From JACKCP01 sp034007295 (lineage in GTDB: Bacteria; Desulfobacterota; Desulfobacteria; Desulfobacterales; JACKCP01), in assembly GCA_034007295.1 (NCBI GenBank), contig JAVERC010000033.1, forward strand, positions 1 through 39,148: a stretch of DNA of 39,148 bases. The letters are read 5' to 3'. The notes beneath the pieces are model-generated. The model had not been told where the DNA came from. It saw only the letters and a list, made by a program, of their open reading frames with translations, and made no database searches. Below, one piece after another: positions 33,112 to 39,148 of this stretch. Both the position numbers and the translations under genes were made by a program. Within the stretch, counting starts at the first letter, position 1. Each line of letters begins with the position of its first letter.

Positions 33112-34290
33112 TTAATCAAATCTGTATTCAATTCCAGCTCCTAAAATCCAGAGTTCTTTTTCATACTTTATTCCCATAGAATCTTTTTTTTCATCATAGA
33201 AAAGTCTGCTTGCACCAAAATTAAGTTTCATATCCTTCATTGGAGAAATCATAAAACCGCCCCCAAAAAGATGATAAGGTTTTTTTCCTATGGCAGTTGA
33301 ATAGTCATCAATATCAAGTCCTGCATCTACGTATGAATAACCTGTACTTATTTTCAACCCGTCTTTAATTTCATATTCTGCTCCAAGACCGAGTTCCCAG
33401 GCATTGTCTCCTTTTGGATCTTCATCCCAGTTTACTTCCTCATTCCAGCAGTATGTAAAATCAGCTGCAAGTTTAAGCTTTTTATTTATCATATATGAAG
33501 CTCCAAGTGCTGAAAGTGCCGGAAAATCCTTTCTTGTTTTGTTTCCTTTTTTAATTCCTGTCAAAGCCTGCATCTTGGGTGCCATTGAACCTTTCATTTC
33601 ATCAACTTCAAATTCAAGGGATGTTTTAAATTCATGCCTGAAACCAATATTAAGCTTTTCATTTATCTGATAGTTAATACCTATTATTGGTGCAAACCCA
33701 ACAGCTGTTTTTTCAAGTTCTAAAACATCTCCGTCTTCAATTTCAAGACTGTTTAGACCATATACAAGCCTTCCTGTAAGTGAAACTGAAAGTTTTTCAT
33801 TAACACTGAATGCCCCTCCAGCAATTAAGCCCATATAAACACTTGTATAAATGCTTTCCATTTCCGGAGTAATGTTTACTGCACCGGCTCCCATTTTTGT
33901 ATAAATGCTGTCAGGATACTCAAGAGATCCTCCGCCGCCTATAACGTTTACTCCTGCAAACTGAGACCATTTCCCTTTTTTATTCATTGCAAAAAAGCCG
34001 GGAACAAAAGCTGTGGTATTGTCTGCTTCATATTTTACCCCGTTATATTCGTGGGAATAGGCCTTTGGAAGAACCTGATTCTGAAGGCTTAAATAAAAAC
34101 CATCTTCCATTTTTGCAGTTCCAGCAGGATTGTATGTAATGGCATCCATTGAGTCAAAAGAGCCTGTTCTTGCCTGCATTCGTGTCCATTCAGCACTAAG
34201 GTTTGTATTATTATCAATAAATGTTGCTGATACAGTTATTGGAAAAATCATCAGACAAAGCAAAACCCCGGTTATTTTAAGTTTATTCAA
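33112..34290 (-). CDS. FadL/OmpP1-family outer-membrane protein
   Basis: A 392-residue outer-membrane barrel. Signal peptide KITGVLLCLMIFPITVSA; near the start AITYNPAGTAKMEDG carries the NPAG motif of FadL proteins. Alternating strands follow throughout (for example NEKLNIGFRHEFKTSLEFEV, LKLAADFTYCWNEEVNW), ending in a C-terminal aromatic strand ...GAGIEYRFD with terminal Phe-Asp. FadL proteins take up long-chain fatty acids or other hydrophobic molecules. It starts at TTG (34,290) with GGAGAG about eight bases upstream. It lies downstream of the CoA-transferase on the same strand, which fits a fatty-acid context, but a structured intergenic region separates them. Confidence 0.82.
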   Translation of the reverse strand: MNKLKITGVLLCLMIFPITVSATFIDNNTNLSAEWTRMQARTGSFDSMDAITYNPAGTAKMEDGFYLSLQNQVLPKAYSHEYNGVKYEADNTTAFVPGFFAMNKKGKWSQFAGVNVIGGGGSLEYPDSIYTKMGAGAVNITPEMESIYTSVYMGLIAGGAFSVNEKLSVSLTGRLVYGLNSLEIEDGDVLELEKTAVGFAPIIGINYQINEKLNIGFRHEFKTSLEFEVDEMKGSMAPKMQALTGIKKGNKTRKDFPALSALGASYMINKKLKLAADFTYCWNEEVNWDEDPKGDNAWELGLGAEYEIKDGLKISTGYSYVDAGLDIDDYSTAIGKKPYHLFGGGFMISPMKDMKLNFGASRLFYDEKKDSMGIKYEKELWILGAGIEYRFD

Positions 34291-34342
34291 TTTTCTTCTC
34301 TCCGTGATAATTGTTTAAAAATTATTAACTGTTCAGTCTAAA

Positions 34343-34399
34343 CCGGAACGGCTCCTGCGGTCTTTTTGAACCTGATCTTCCCTCCGTTCCGGTCAGGAG
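34343..34399 (-). terminator. Structured intergenic region, possible terminator of the CoA-transferase gene
   Basis: CCGGAACGG (34,343-34,351) pairs with CCGTTCCGG (34,384-34,392), and CTCCTG (34,352-34,357) can pair with CAGGAG (34,394-34,399). The pairs interlock rather than nest. The loop is 32 bases and there is no clean T-run, so terminator function is uncertain. Confidence 0.45.
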
Positions 34400-34407
34400 A
34401 TTAAAGC

Positions 34408-35751
34408 CTATTTTTTATTTGAATTTCTCCAGATTTTCATTTTTTCAGCTTCTTTTATGAGATCTTCCCTGAAATCAGGATGTGCAATGCTTATGACAAG
34501 CTCTGCTCTTTTCCAGGTTGACTGGGCTCTTACCTGAACTGCTCCAAACTCTGTTACAATATAGTCTGTCTGATGCCTTGGAATTGTTACAATTGAGCCT
34601 GGTTCAAAAACAGGAAGAATTCTTGACTGGTCATTACCGTTTGAATCCTTGAATGTAGATGTAAGGCAGATAAAGCTTTTACCGTTTTTAGACCATTGAG
34701 CTCCAATTACAAAATCCCACATTCCACCGTTTCCTGAAACCTGGGTTGTTCCTAGGCTTTCGGCATTTACCTGTGAATAAAGATCAACCTGAAGTGCATT
34801 ATTTATTGAAATAAAGTCATCAAGCTCTGAAATAACTTTGGGGTCATTTGTATAGTTTACAGAATAGGAAGATGCTGCAGGGTTATTGTCCATAAAATCA
34901 TAAAGCCTTTGGCTTCCAAGTGCAAAAGTGTATGGAACACGGTTTTTGTCAATTTTTTTCATCTTGCCGTTCATTCTGCCTGACTCAATCATATCTACAT
35001 AGGCATCTGAAAGCATTTCTGTATGTCCGCCAAGATTTTTCAAATCTGATTCTGCAATTATTTTTCCAACGGCATTTGGCAGTGCACCTATTCCAAGCTG
35101 AATACATGAACCGTCTTTAATAAATTTTACTATATGCTCTGCTATTTTTTTATCTGCATCTGAAGGTTCGGCAACAGGAAGGTCAACAAGCTTCAAATCT
35201 GATGGTGCTTCAACAATAAAATCAACATCTGAAATATGAACTGATTCTTCAGCACCACCGGGACATACAGGCATGTTTTTATTTACTTCAACAATTACAT
35301 AGTCAGATTCTTCCATTGCAGCCAAGGTTGCAGAATTCTGGGGGCCAAGATTAAAATATCCCTTTTTATCCATTGGACATACTGAACAGATTACAACATT
35401 TCTATGGGGTGCAATTTTTTCCCTGAACCATGAAGGAGCCTGATGATACATGATTGGATAATAATAACAAAGGTTGTAATCCTTTTGGAGAACCCTTGAA
35501 ATTTTGCTGAACTGAAGGTCGTGATAAACAAATGACCCTGGTTTTTGAACAACTTCAGGAACCGGAGGAAGTGTTACTGCACCATGAACAAGAACATCTT
35601 TTAATTCCTCATGTCTTTGTGCAAGAGCTTTGTCGCATACAACAGGTCGTCCGTTGAAAAATCCATAGTCTACAACATCACCTGATTTTACAACTTTTAC
35701 AGCTTCTGCTGCATCAACACACTTTTTTTCATATTCTGCCAAATAATCCAT
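34408..35751 (-). CDS. Acyl-CoA:acetate CoA-transferase / acetyl-CoA hydrolase family
   Basis: A 447-residue family I CoA-transferase moving CoA between acetate and an acyl group such as butyrate or propionate. Visible motifs are IQLGIGALPNAVGKII (CoA-binding glycine loop), GGHTEMLSDAYVDMIESG, LQVDLYSQVNAESLGTTQVSGNGGMWDF (the Glu of NAES is the expected catalytic residue, followed by the GxGGxxDF motif), and VTEFGAVQVRAQSTWKRAE near the end. I prefer the ATG at 35,751 because AAAGGA sits seven bases before it; an in-frame ATG at 35,766 is inside that site. A sigma-54 promoter lies at 35,807-35,822 and a sigma-54 activator gene just upstream on the same strand. Length is normal for the family. 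Confidence 0.87.
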   Translation of the reverse strand: MDYLAEYEKKCVDAAEAVKVVKSGDVVDYGFFNGRPVVCDKALAQRHEELKDVLVHGAVTLPPVPEVVQKPGSFVYHDLQFSKISRVLQKDYNLCYYYPIMYHQAPSWFREKIAPHRNVVICSVCPMDKKGYFNLGPQNSATLAAMEESDYVIVEVNKNMPVCPGGAEESVHISDVDFIVEAPSDLKLVDLPVAEPSDADKKIAEHIVKFIKDGSCIQLGIGALPNAVGKIIAESDLKNLGGHTEMLSDAYVDMIESGRMNGKMKKIDKNRVPYTFALGSQRLYDFMDNNPAASSYSVNYTNDPKVISELDDFISINNALQVDLYSQVNAESLGTTQVSGNGGMWDFVIGAQWSKNGKSFICLTSTFKDSNGNDQSRILPVFEPGSIVTIPRHQTDYIVTEFGAVQVRAQSTWKRAELVISIAHPDFREDLIKEAEKMKIWRNSNKK

Positions 35752-35806
35752 TTTATATCCTTTCATACCTTTAGGTTTTAAATTCTTTTTTCACCAGAAC
35801 CTAAAG

Positions 35807-35822
35807 AGCAAAGGATATGCCA
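35807..35822 (-). promoter_or_regulatory. Sigma-54 (-24/-12) promoter of the CoA-transferase gene
   Basis: On the minus strand TGGCATATCCTTTGCT: the GG and GC doublets are separated by exactly ten bases, matching the TGGCAC-N5-TTGCT consensus at nearly all positions. The predicted start is about 46 bases before the ATG. Confidence 0.8.
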
Positions 35823-35902
35823 CCATAAAATATTTGAGATAAGATACTTAAATAATAAGTATTTTATGATAAATTGACTGAAAAATCATAAGCTTAAAAT
35901 TT

Positions 35903-35989
35903 GAGACAAAAATGCCACAAAAAACCAATTTTTTTCATGAAAGGGATTGAAATTTGGGTATTAAACCAGAGACAGACAAAAGTGCCACA
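35903..35989 (-). promoter_or_regulatory. Two direct repeats, candidate activator-binding sites
   Basis: GAGACAAAAATGCCACA (35,903-35,919) and GACAGACAAAAGTGCCACA (35,971-35,989) share GACAAAAnTGCCACA, 70 bases apart. They lie about 80 and 150 bases upstream of the sigma-54 promoter, the usual position of enhancer sites. Confidence 0.6.
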
Positions 35990-35997
35990 TTACTAGA

Positions 35998-37716
35998 CTA
36001 TTCTATTCCAAGTTCTTTTAATTTTCTGAAAAGGGTTTTTCTGTGAACTCCAAGAAGAGAGGCTGTTTTTCCTTTTTGCCATTTATTTGATTCAAGAACT
36101 TTTTCAATATGTCTTTTTTCAAAATTTTTTAAAGCAGTTTTAAGGTCTGTTCCCAAATTTGGCGGATATTCAGGCTCTTTTATTTCAGAAAAATCTTCCA
36201 TTGTGGGAAGTTCAATTTTTCCCATGGTTACATATCTGTGAACAGCATTTTGAAGTTCTCTTATATTTCCCGGCCATGAATGGAACATAAACCTGTCCAT
36301 AACCTGAGAAGGAATAGAGGGAAAATTTGCTCCCTTACCGAATTTTTCAAGAAAATGATAAACAAGAAGCGGAAGGTCTTCAATCCGCTCCCTTAATGGT
36401 GGAAGATTTATCTGGATTATATTTATCCTGTAAAAAAAATCTTCCCTTAAAAATTTTTGTTTCACAAGCTCAAAAGGATTTTTATTGGTTGCTCCAATTA
36501 TTCTTATATCCGGTGTAATAACTTCATTTCCCCCAACCGGAATAAATCCTCCGCCTTCAATTGCACGAAGAAGCTTTACCTGCATATTAAGGTTTATTTC
36601 TCCGATTTCATCCATGAAAAGAGTTCTAGAATCTGCAAGCTCCATAAATCCTTTTTTATCTGACAAAGCTCCTGTAAAAGCTCCTTTTCTGTATCCGAAA
36701 AATTCACTTTCAAGAAGATTTTCAGGAATTGCTCCGCAGTTTACAGGAACAAAGGATTTTAAAGATCTGTCGCTTAAATCATGAACTGCACGGGCAACAA
36801 GCTCCTTTCCGGTACCTGATTCCCCGTAGATAATCACATGTGCTGACCCTGATGATGCCTTTAAAATTTCATCAAAAACATTAAGCATTTTTTTGCTGCG
36901 GCCTACTATTCCATCAAAAGGGTTTCTTCCCTTAATACTTGATTTAAGTCTTTTAAGTTCTTTTTGTAAAAATTCCTGATTTTTTTCTAAGGCTTCTTCC
37001 TTAAGCTTTCTTTTGGTAATATCTCTTATTAAAGCAAGAACTTCTTCATCGCTGTATGCAACAATTCTTGCCTCAAAAAATCTTTTTCTTCCCATATTTT
37101 CAACAGGAAACTCAAATACAGCAACCTCTTTTGTGTTAAATGCTTTTGTTATCTTATCCAGACATTCATCATAAAACTCTGCCGGAATAATTTCTGCAAT
37201 GTGCTTACCTGTAAAATCATCAAAATATTGTATTTTTGAAATCTTGGCAGGACGAAAACTTGAAATTAAACCGTTTTTTCTTACCTGAAAAAGCATGTCA
37301 GGAACTGCATTTAAAACCGCTCTGATTTGTGATTCTCTTTTGCTTAAGGCCTCTTCTGCAAGCTTTCTCTTGTTTATATTATTGAAAAAAACAAGATGAG
37401 CCGGCCTTTTTTCCCACATAATTTCTATTGCATGGATTTCAAACCAGACATTTTCGCCATTTTTTGTTACAAGCCTGAAAGGATAAACATCTGGAATTGG
37501 TTCATTATGGAGCCTTTTTTTATACCTTGACTCAACAAGTAAAATATCTTCTTCAAAGACAAATTCACTGAAACGATGATTTATTATTTCTTCAGGTTCA
37601 TATCCTATTATTTTAAATCCGTTTGAATTTATATATTTTAAAAGGCCGTCCTGAAGAACGATTATGGAGTCGCTTGAATTTTCAAAAACAAGCTGATTTT
37701 CTTTTATAAAACTCAT
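35998..37716 (-). CDS. PAS-PAS sigma-54 enhancer-binding transcriptional activator
   Basis: A 572-residue activator. Two PAS domains occupy about 8-120 (SSDSIIVLQDGLLKYINSNG... GYEPEEIINHRFSEFV) and 130-240, giving cytoplasmic sensing. After a coiled linker, the AAA+ domain spans about 265-495: Walker A GESGTGKE, the GAFTGA loop (YRKGAFTGALSD) that contacts sigma-54, Walker B LFMDEIGEI, and the arginine-finger region FYRINIIQINLPPLRER. The C-terminus is a Fis-type helix-turn-helix (KGKTASLLGVHRKTLFRKLKELGIE). No response-regulator receiver is present. It lies directly upstream of the CoA-transferase gene with its sigma-54 promoter, so that gene is the likely target; the PAS ligand is unknown. 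Confidence 0.92.
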   Translation of the reverse strand: MSFIKENQLVFENSSDSIIVLQDGLLKYINSNGFKIIGYEPEEIINHRFSEFVFEEDILLVESRYKKRLHNEPIPDVYPFRLVTKNGENVWFEIHAIEIMWEKRPAHLVFFNNINKRKLAEEALSKRESQIRAVLNAVPDMLFQVRKNGLISSFRPAKISKIQYFDDFTGKHIAEIIPAEFYDECLDKITKAFNTKEVAVFEFPVENMGRKRFFEARIVAYSDEEVLALIRDITKRKLKEEALEKNQEFLQKELKRLKSSIKGRNPFDGIVGRSKKMLNVFDEILKASSGSAHVIIYGESGTGKELVARAVHDLSDRSLKSFVPVNCGAIPENLLESEFFGYRKGAFTGALSDKKGFMELADSRTLFMDEIGEINLNMQVKLLRAIEGGGFIPVGGNEVITPDIRIIGATNKNPFELVKQKFLREDFFYRINIIQINLPPLRERIEDLPLLVYHFLEKFGKGANFPSIPSQVMDRFMFHSWPGNIRELQNAVHRYVTMGKIELPTMEDFSEIKEPEYPPNLGTDLKTALKNFEKRHIEKVLESNKWQKGKTASLLGVHRKTLFRKLKELGIE

Positions 37717-37786
37717 GAATTAAATTTTTGTCCTTTTTATATTCTGAACGAAAAAGTCCGGTTAACGGTTTGTTACAATTTATATT

Positions 37787-37981
37787 TTATTCTTTTAAAA
37801 ACCGGCCATTTTCAAACCTGTTTTTTATTTTTTCAAATACTTCCTCTCCTGGTACAAGCCTGGCCTTTCCGGTTTTTAAATCATTGCAGCGTTTTTCAGC
37901 TTCTTTTATCCATGCCTCTTCCACAGAAGAATTAAAAGGGTTTTCATAATTTTTTTCTGTTTGTTCTGTCAAGAGCTTCAT
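37787..37981 (-). CDS. Orphan antitoxin-like protein, probably N-terminally shortened
   Basis: A 64-residue protein with the C-terminal half of the TIGR02574-type antitoxin (VEEAWIKEAEKRCNDLKTGKARLVPGEEVFEKIKNRF). The normal N-terminal helix (LPxxERxELAxxLLxSL) is missing, replaced by KLLTEQTEKNYENPF. The left end of a complete element A lies only 22 bases upstream, a plausible cause. No toxin follows downstream; the 70 bases to the activator gene hold none. AAAAGGA precedes the ATG, so it may still be translated. Confidence 0.6.
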   Translation of the reverse strand: MKLLTEQTEKNYENPFNSSVEEAWIKEAEKRCNDLKTGKARLVPGEEVFEKIKNRFENGRFLKE

Positions 37982-38003
37982 TTCCTTTTCAATAAAAGAC
38001 TAT

Positions 38004-38203
38004 TACCTAAATTGAGCGTTTCATATTTTTAAATTAATAAATTTTCAATAAATTAAGCTTATTGTATTTAAAAACATGAACCCTGCGGGCTTTTCAATTT
38101 TGCCGCATCTACTGCGTTAAATTGCATCACGCATAGCAAAAGTATAGCCTGATACAATTTGCCTTGTATATGCAGCAAACTTGAAAATCGCTCAATTCAG
38201 GTA
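38004..38203. repeat. Element A, complete 200-bp MITE-like element
   Basis: Terminal inverted repeats TACCTAAATTGAGCG (38,004-38,018) and CGCTCAATTCAGGTA (38,189-38,203), 15 bases with one mismatch. Inside is a second inverted pair, TTTGCCGCAT (about 38,099) and ATGCAGCAAA (38,170). It encodes nothing. Fragments recur at 10,018, 13,921, 18,896, 33,056 and near 38,766. No clear target duplication was found. It fills most of the gap between the orphan antitoxin and the remnant at 38,350. Confidence 0.78.
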
Positions 38204-38232
38204 TTAATAAAAACAGAATTTTATAAGCAGTC

Positions 38233-38275
38233 ATTGGCCGAAAACAAGAATTTTTGTTCAGCAACCAAACAGCAA
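38233..38275 (+). repeat. Element B copy 5 (both ends, core deleted)
   Basis: GGCCGAAAACAAGAATTTTT (left arm) joins directly to GTTCAGCAACCAAACAGC, the tail seen after the right arm of copy 1. The core is missing. Confidence 0.62.
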
Positions 38276-38349
38276 ATATTGCCAAAAAACTTGATAATCA
38301 AAGAACTAACCTTTACAATTAAATATTAAAATAAATAAAGGGAAAAAAT

Positions 38350-38550
38350 ATGTCTGAACTTTTAAAACAAATTGAAAATCAGGTTCTTACACTGCCGGCA
38401 CAGGAAAGAGCTTTTCTTGCTGACAGGCTGCTCAGTTCTCTTAACGAAGATTCTTTTACTGATAATGAAGCTGAATGGATTATTGAAGCAGAAAAAACAG
38501 CAGTAAAGACAATATCCTTTTACATACAGAATTATCAAAAAACCCTTTAG
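38350..38550 (+). pseudogene. Antitoxin N-terminal part of a collapsed toxin-antitoxin pair
   Basis: MSELLKQIENQVLTLPAQERAFLADRLLSSL is a clear TIGR02574-type antitoxin start, continuing to EAEWIIEAEKT. After that the normal tail (GKxxxVPGEEVF) is replaced by an unrelated AVKTISFYIQNYQKTL, which is toxin sequence read in the wrong frame. A deletion has joined the antitoxin to the middle of its toxin. AAAGGG precedes the ATG. Confidence 0.82.
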
Positions 38551-38671
38551 AACATATCTTCTTCCAAAATTTCCATTCAATATTATCTATACCATAGAAC
38601 CAGACCACATAAGAATTATTGCTGTTGCACATAATAAGAGAAAACCTGACTACTGGATTAAACGAGATTAA
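38507..38671 (+). pseudogene. ParE/RelE toxin C-terminal remnant
   Basis: In the frame ending at the TAA 38,669-38,671: RQYPFTYRIIKKPFRTYLLPKFPFNIIYTIEPDHIRIIAVAHNKRKPDYW (shown here broken as RQYPFTYRIIKKPF, RTYLLPKFPFNIIYTIE, PDHIRIIAVAHNKRKPDYW). These are the last three strands of the toxin; the N-terminal helices are gone. No start codon remains. In 38,676-38,765 on the minus strand a short open stretch (AAELIEKIPDALVKILDGKF) may be another gene remnant. Confidence 0.82.
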
Positions 38672-38765
38672 ATTTTTAAAATTTACCGTCTAAAATCTTT
38701 ACCAGAGCATCAGGAATTTTTTCAATAAGTTCAGCTGCCTGGGTTGCTGTTTTTTGCTTTAGTCT

Positions 38766-38800
38766 CAATTGAGTGTTTCATACAAATTTCCCTGGGCTTT
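38766..38800. repeat. Possible element A left-end fragment (diverged)
   Basis: CTCAATTGAGTGTTTCATAC resembles TAAATTGAGCGTTTCATAT of the element A left end. It lies just beyond the stop of the integrase gene. Confidence 0.45.
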
Positions 38801-38805
38801 ATAAA

Positions 38806-39148
38806 TTAAGAATACTTCAAAGACTTAAAAACACTGTCATCAAAATCAAGAGGGCTTTTCTTTTCCCTGATAGTTGTGGACTGAACTGTGTGTGTATAAA
38901 TCATTGTAGTATGTATATTGCTGTGACCGAGAAGCTCCTGTATGGTCCGCAAATCCACATTTGCAGCCAGAAGATGGCTTGCAAATGAATGGCGGAAAGT
39001 GTGGGCAGAGGCACGTTTTATAAGTTTAGACTTTCTTACTCCCATCTTAATAGCCTTTTGTACATGGGTTTCGTGAAGATGATATCTCCTTAACTCTTTA
39101 GAATCCGGTACAAGGGTAAGTTCTTTTGAAGGGAAAAACCACTGCCAT
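38806..39148 (-). CDS. Integron-type tyrosine recombinase, C-terminal part (runs off window end)
   Basis: About 113 residues of the catalytic C-terminus are present; the 5' part lies beyond the window. WQWFFPSKELTLVPDSKELR followed by RYHLHETHVQKAIK matches the extra helix region specific to IntI-type integrases, absent from ordinary phage and Xer recombinases. Catalytic landmarks are AHTFRHSFASHLL (box II His and Arg), LLGHSNIHTTMIYTH with the second His and the nucleophilic Tyr. The reading frame is open from the window edge to the stop at 38,806. In an integron, attI and the gene cassettes lie next to the intI start, thus to the right of this window. Confidence 0.85.
   Translation of the reverse strand, partial: WQWFFPSKELTLVPDSKELRRYHLHETHVQKAIKMGVRKSKLIKRASAHTFRHSFASHLLAANVDLRTIQELLGHSNIHTTMIYTHTVQSTTIREKKSPLDFDDSVFKSLKYS

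Noticed and set aside
35971..35997. A second sigma-54 promoter at the TGGCAC seen on the minus strand near 35,985
   Set aside because: Ten bases after its GG the doublet is TG, not GC. The shared repeat with 35,903 fits an activator site better.

Overview
This 39 kb window is AT-rich Gram-negative DNA. It encodes outer-membrane TolC-like and FadL-like proteins, RND pumps, a sigma-54 enhancer-binding protein next to an acyl-CoA:acetate-type CoA-transferase, a flavodoxin and an integron-type integrase. This mix fits an anaerobic member of the Desulfobacterota, probably near the Desulfobacterales. That placement is inference from gene content; there is no rRNA or tRNA gene in the window to test it.

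Layout. (1) 1-14,250 is an accessory island. It opens inside the 5' end of an NhaC-type antiporter gene whose first 123 bases recur exactly at 13,678-13,800, at the start of a complete antiporter gene, so two antiporter copies flank the island. Between them lie an intact ParE-type toxin-antitoxin pair (543-1048), a secreted DUF4124 protein, and a tight two-gene unit: an Swt1-type HEPN/SNF2 helicase (4908-8477) followed by a sacsin-like GHKL ATPase with a zinc-knuckle tail (1901-4906). Next come a decayed IS66-type element with both terminal inverted repeats still readable (8530-10,016) and an AAA ATPase/DUF4276 pair (10,196-11,943). This reads as a defence island; the HEPN-SNF2/sacsin unit is the best candidate for a little-described system. 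(2) 14,340-15,832: a cystathionine lyase with a small CxxC protein and a strong terminator. (3) 15,980-23,850: a locus with a MarR regulator, methyltransferase, truncated flavodoxin, AraC regulator and an RND pump (adaptor plus transporter). Three copies of one 17-bp palindrome (AGTTAAGC-centre-GCTTAACT type) lie in front of marR, the methyltransferase and the pump, which points to one autoregulated MarR regulon. (4) 23,913-32,091: a GMC-type oxidoreductase divergent from a second, complete tripartite efflux operon whose TolC component is fused to an ABC substrate-binding-like domain. (5) 32,211-37,716: a hypothetical protein, a FadL-like porin, a CoA-transferase with a GG-N10-GC sigma-54 promoter, and the PAS-PAS-AAA+ activator that probably drives it. 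(6) 37,787-39,148: toxin-antitoxin remnants, a 200-bp MITE-like element and the C-terminal part of an integron-type integrase running off the window.

Two families of dispersed non-coding repeats run through the window. Element A is a 200-bp sequence with 15-bp terminal inverted repeats (complete at 38,004-38,203, fragments elsewhere). Element B is about 120-140 bp with inverted ends (copies near 16.55, 17.78, 18.98, 23.7 and 38.23 kb). Both touch broken genes: a ParE toxin ends inside an element A end, and the flavodoxin ends inside element B. No CRISPR array was seen.
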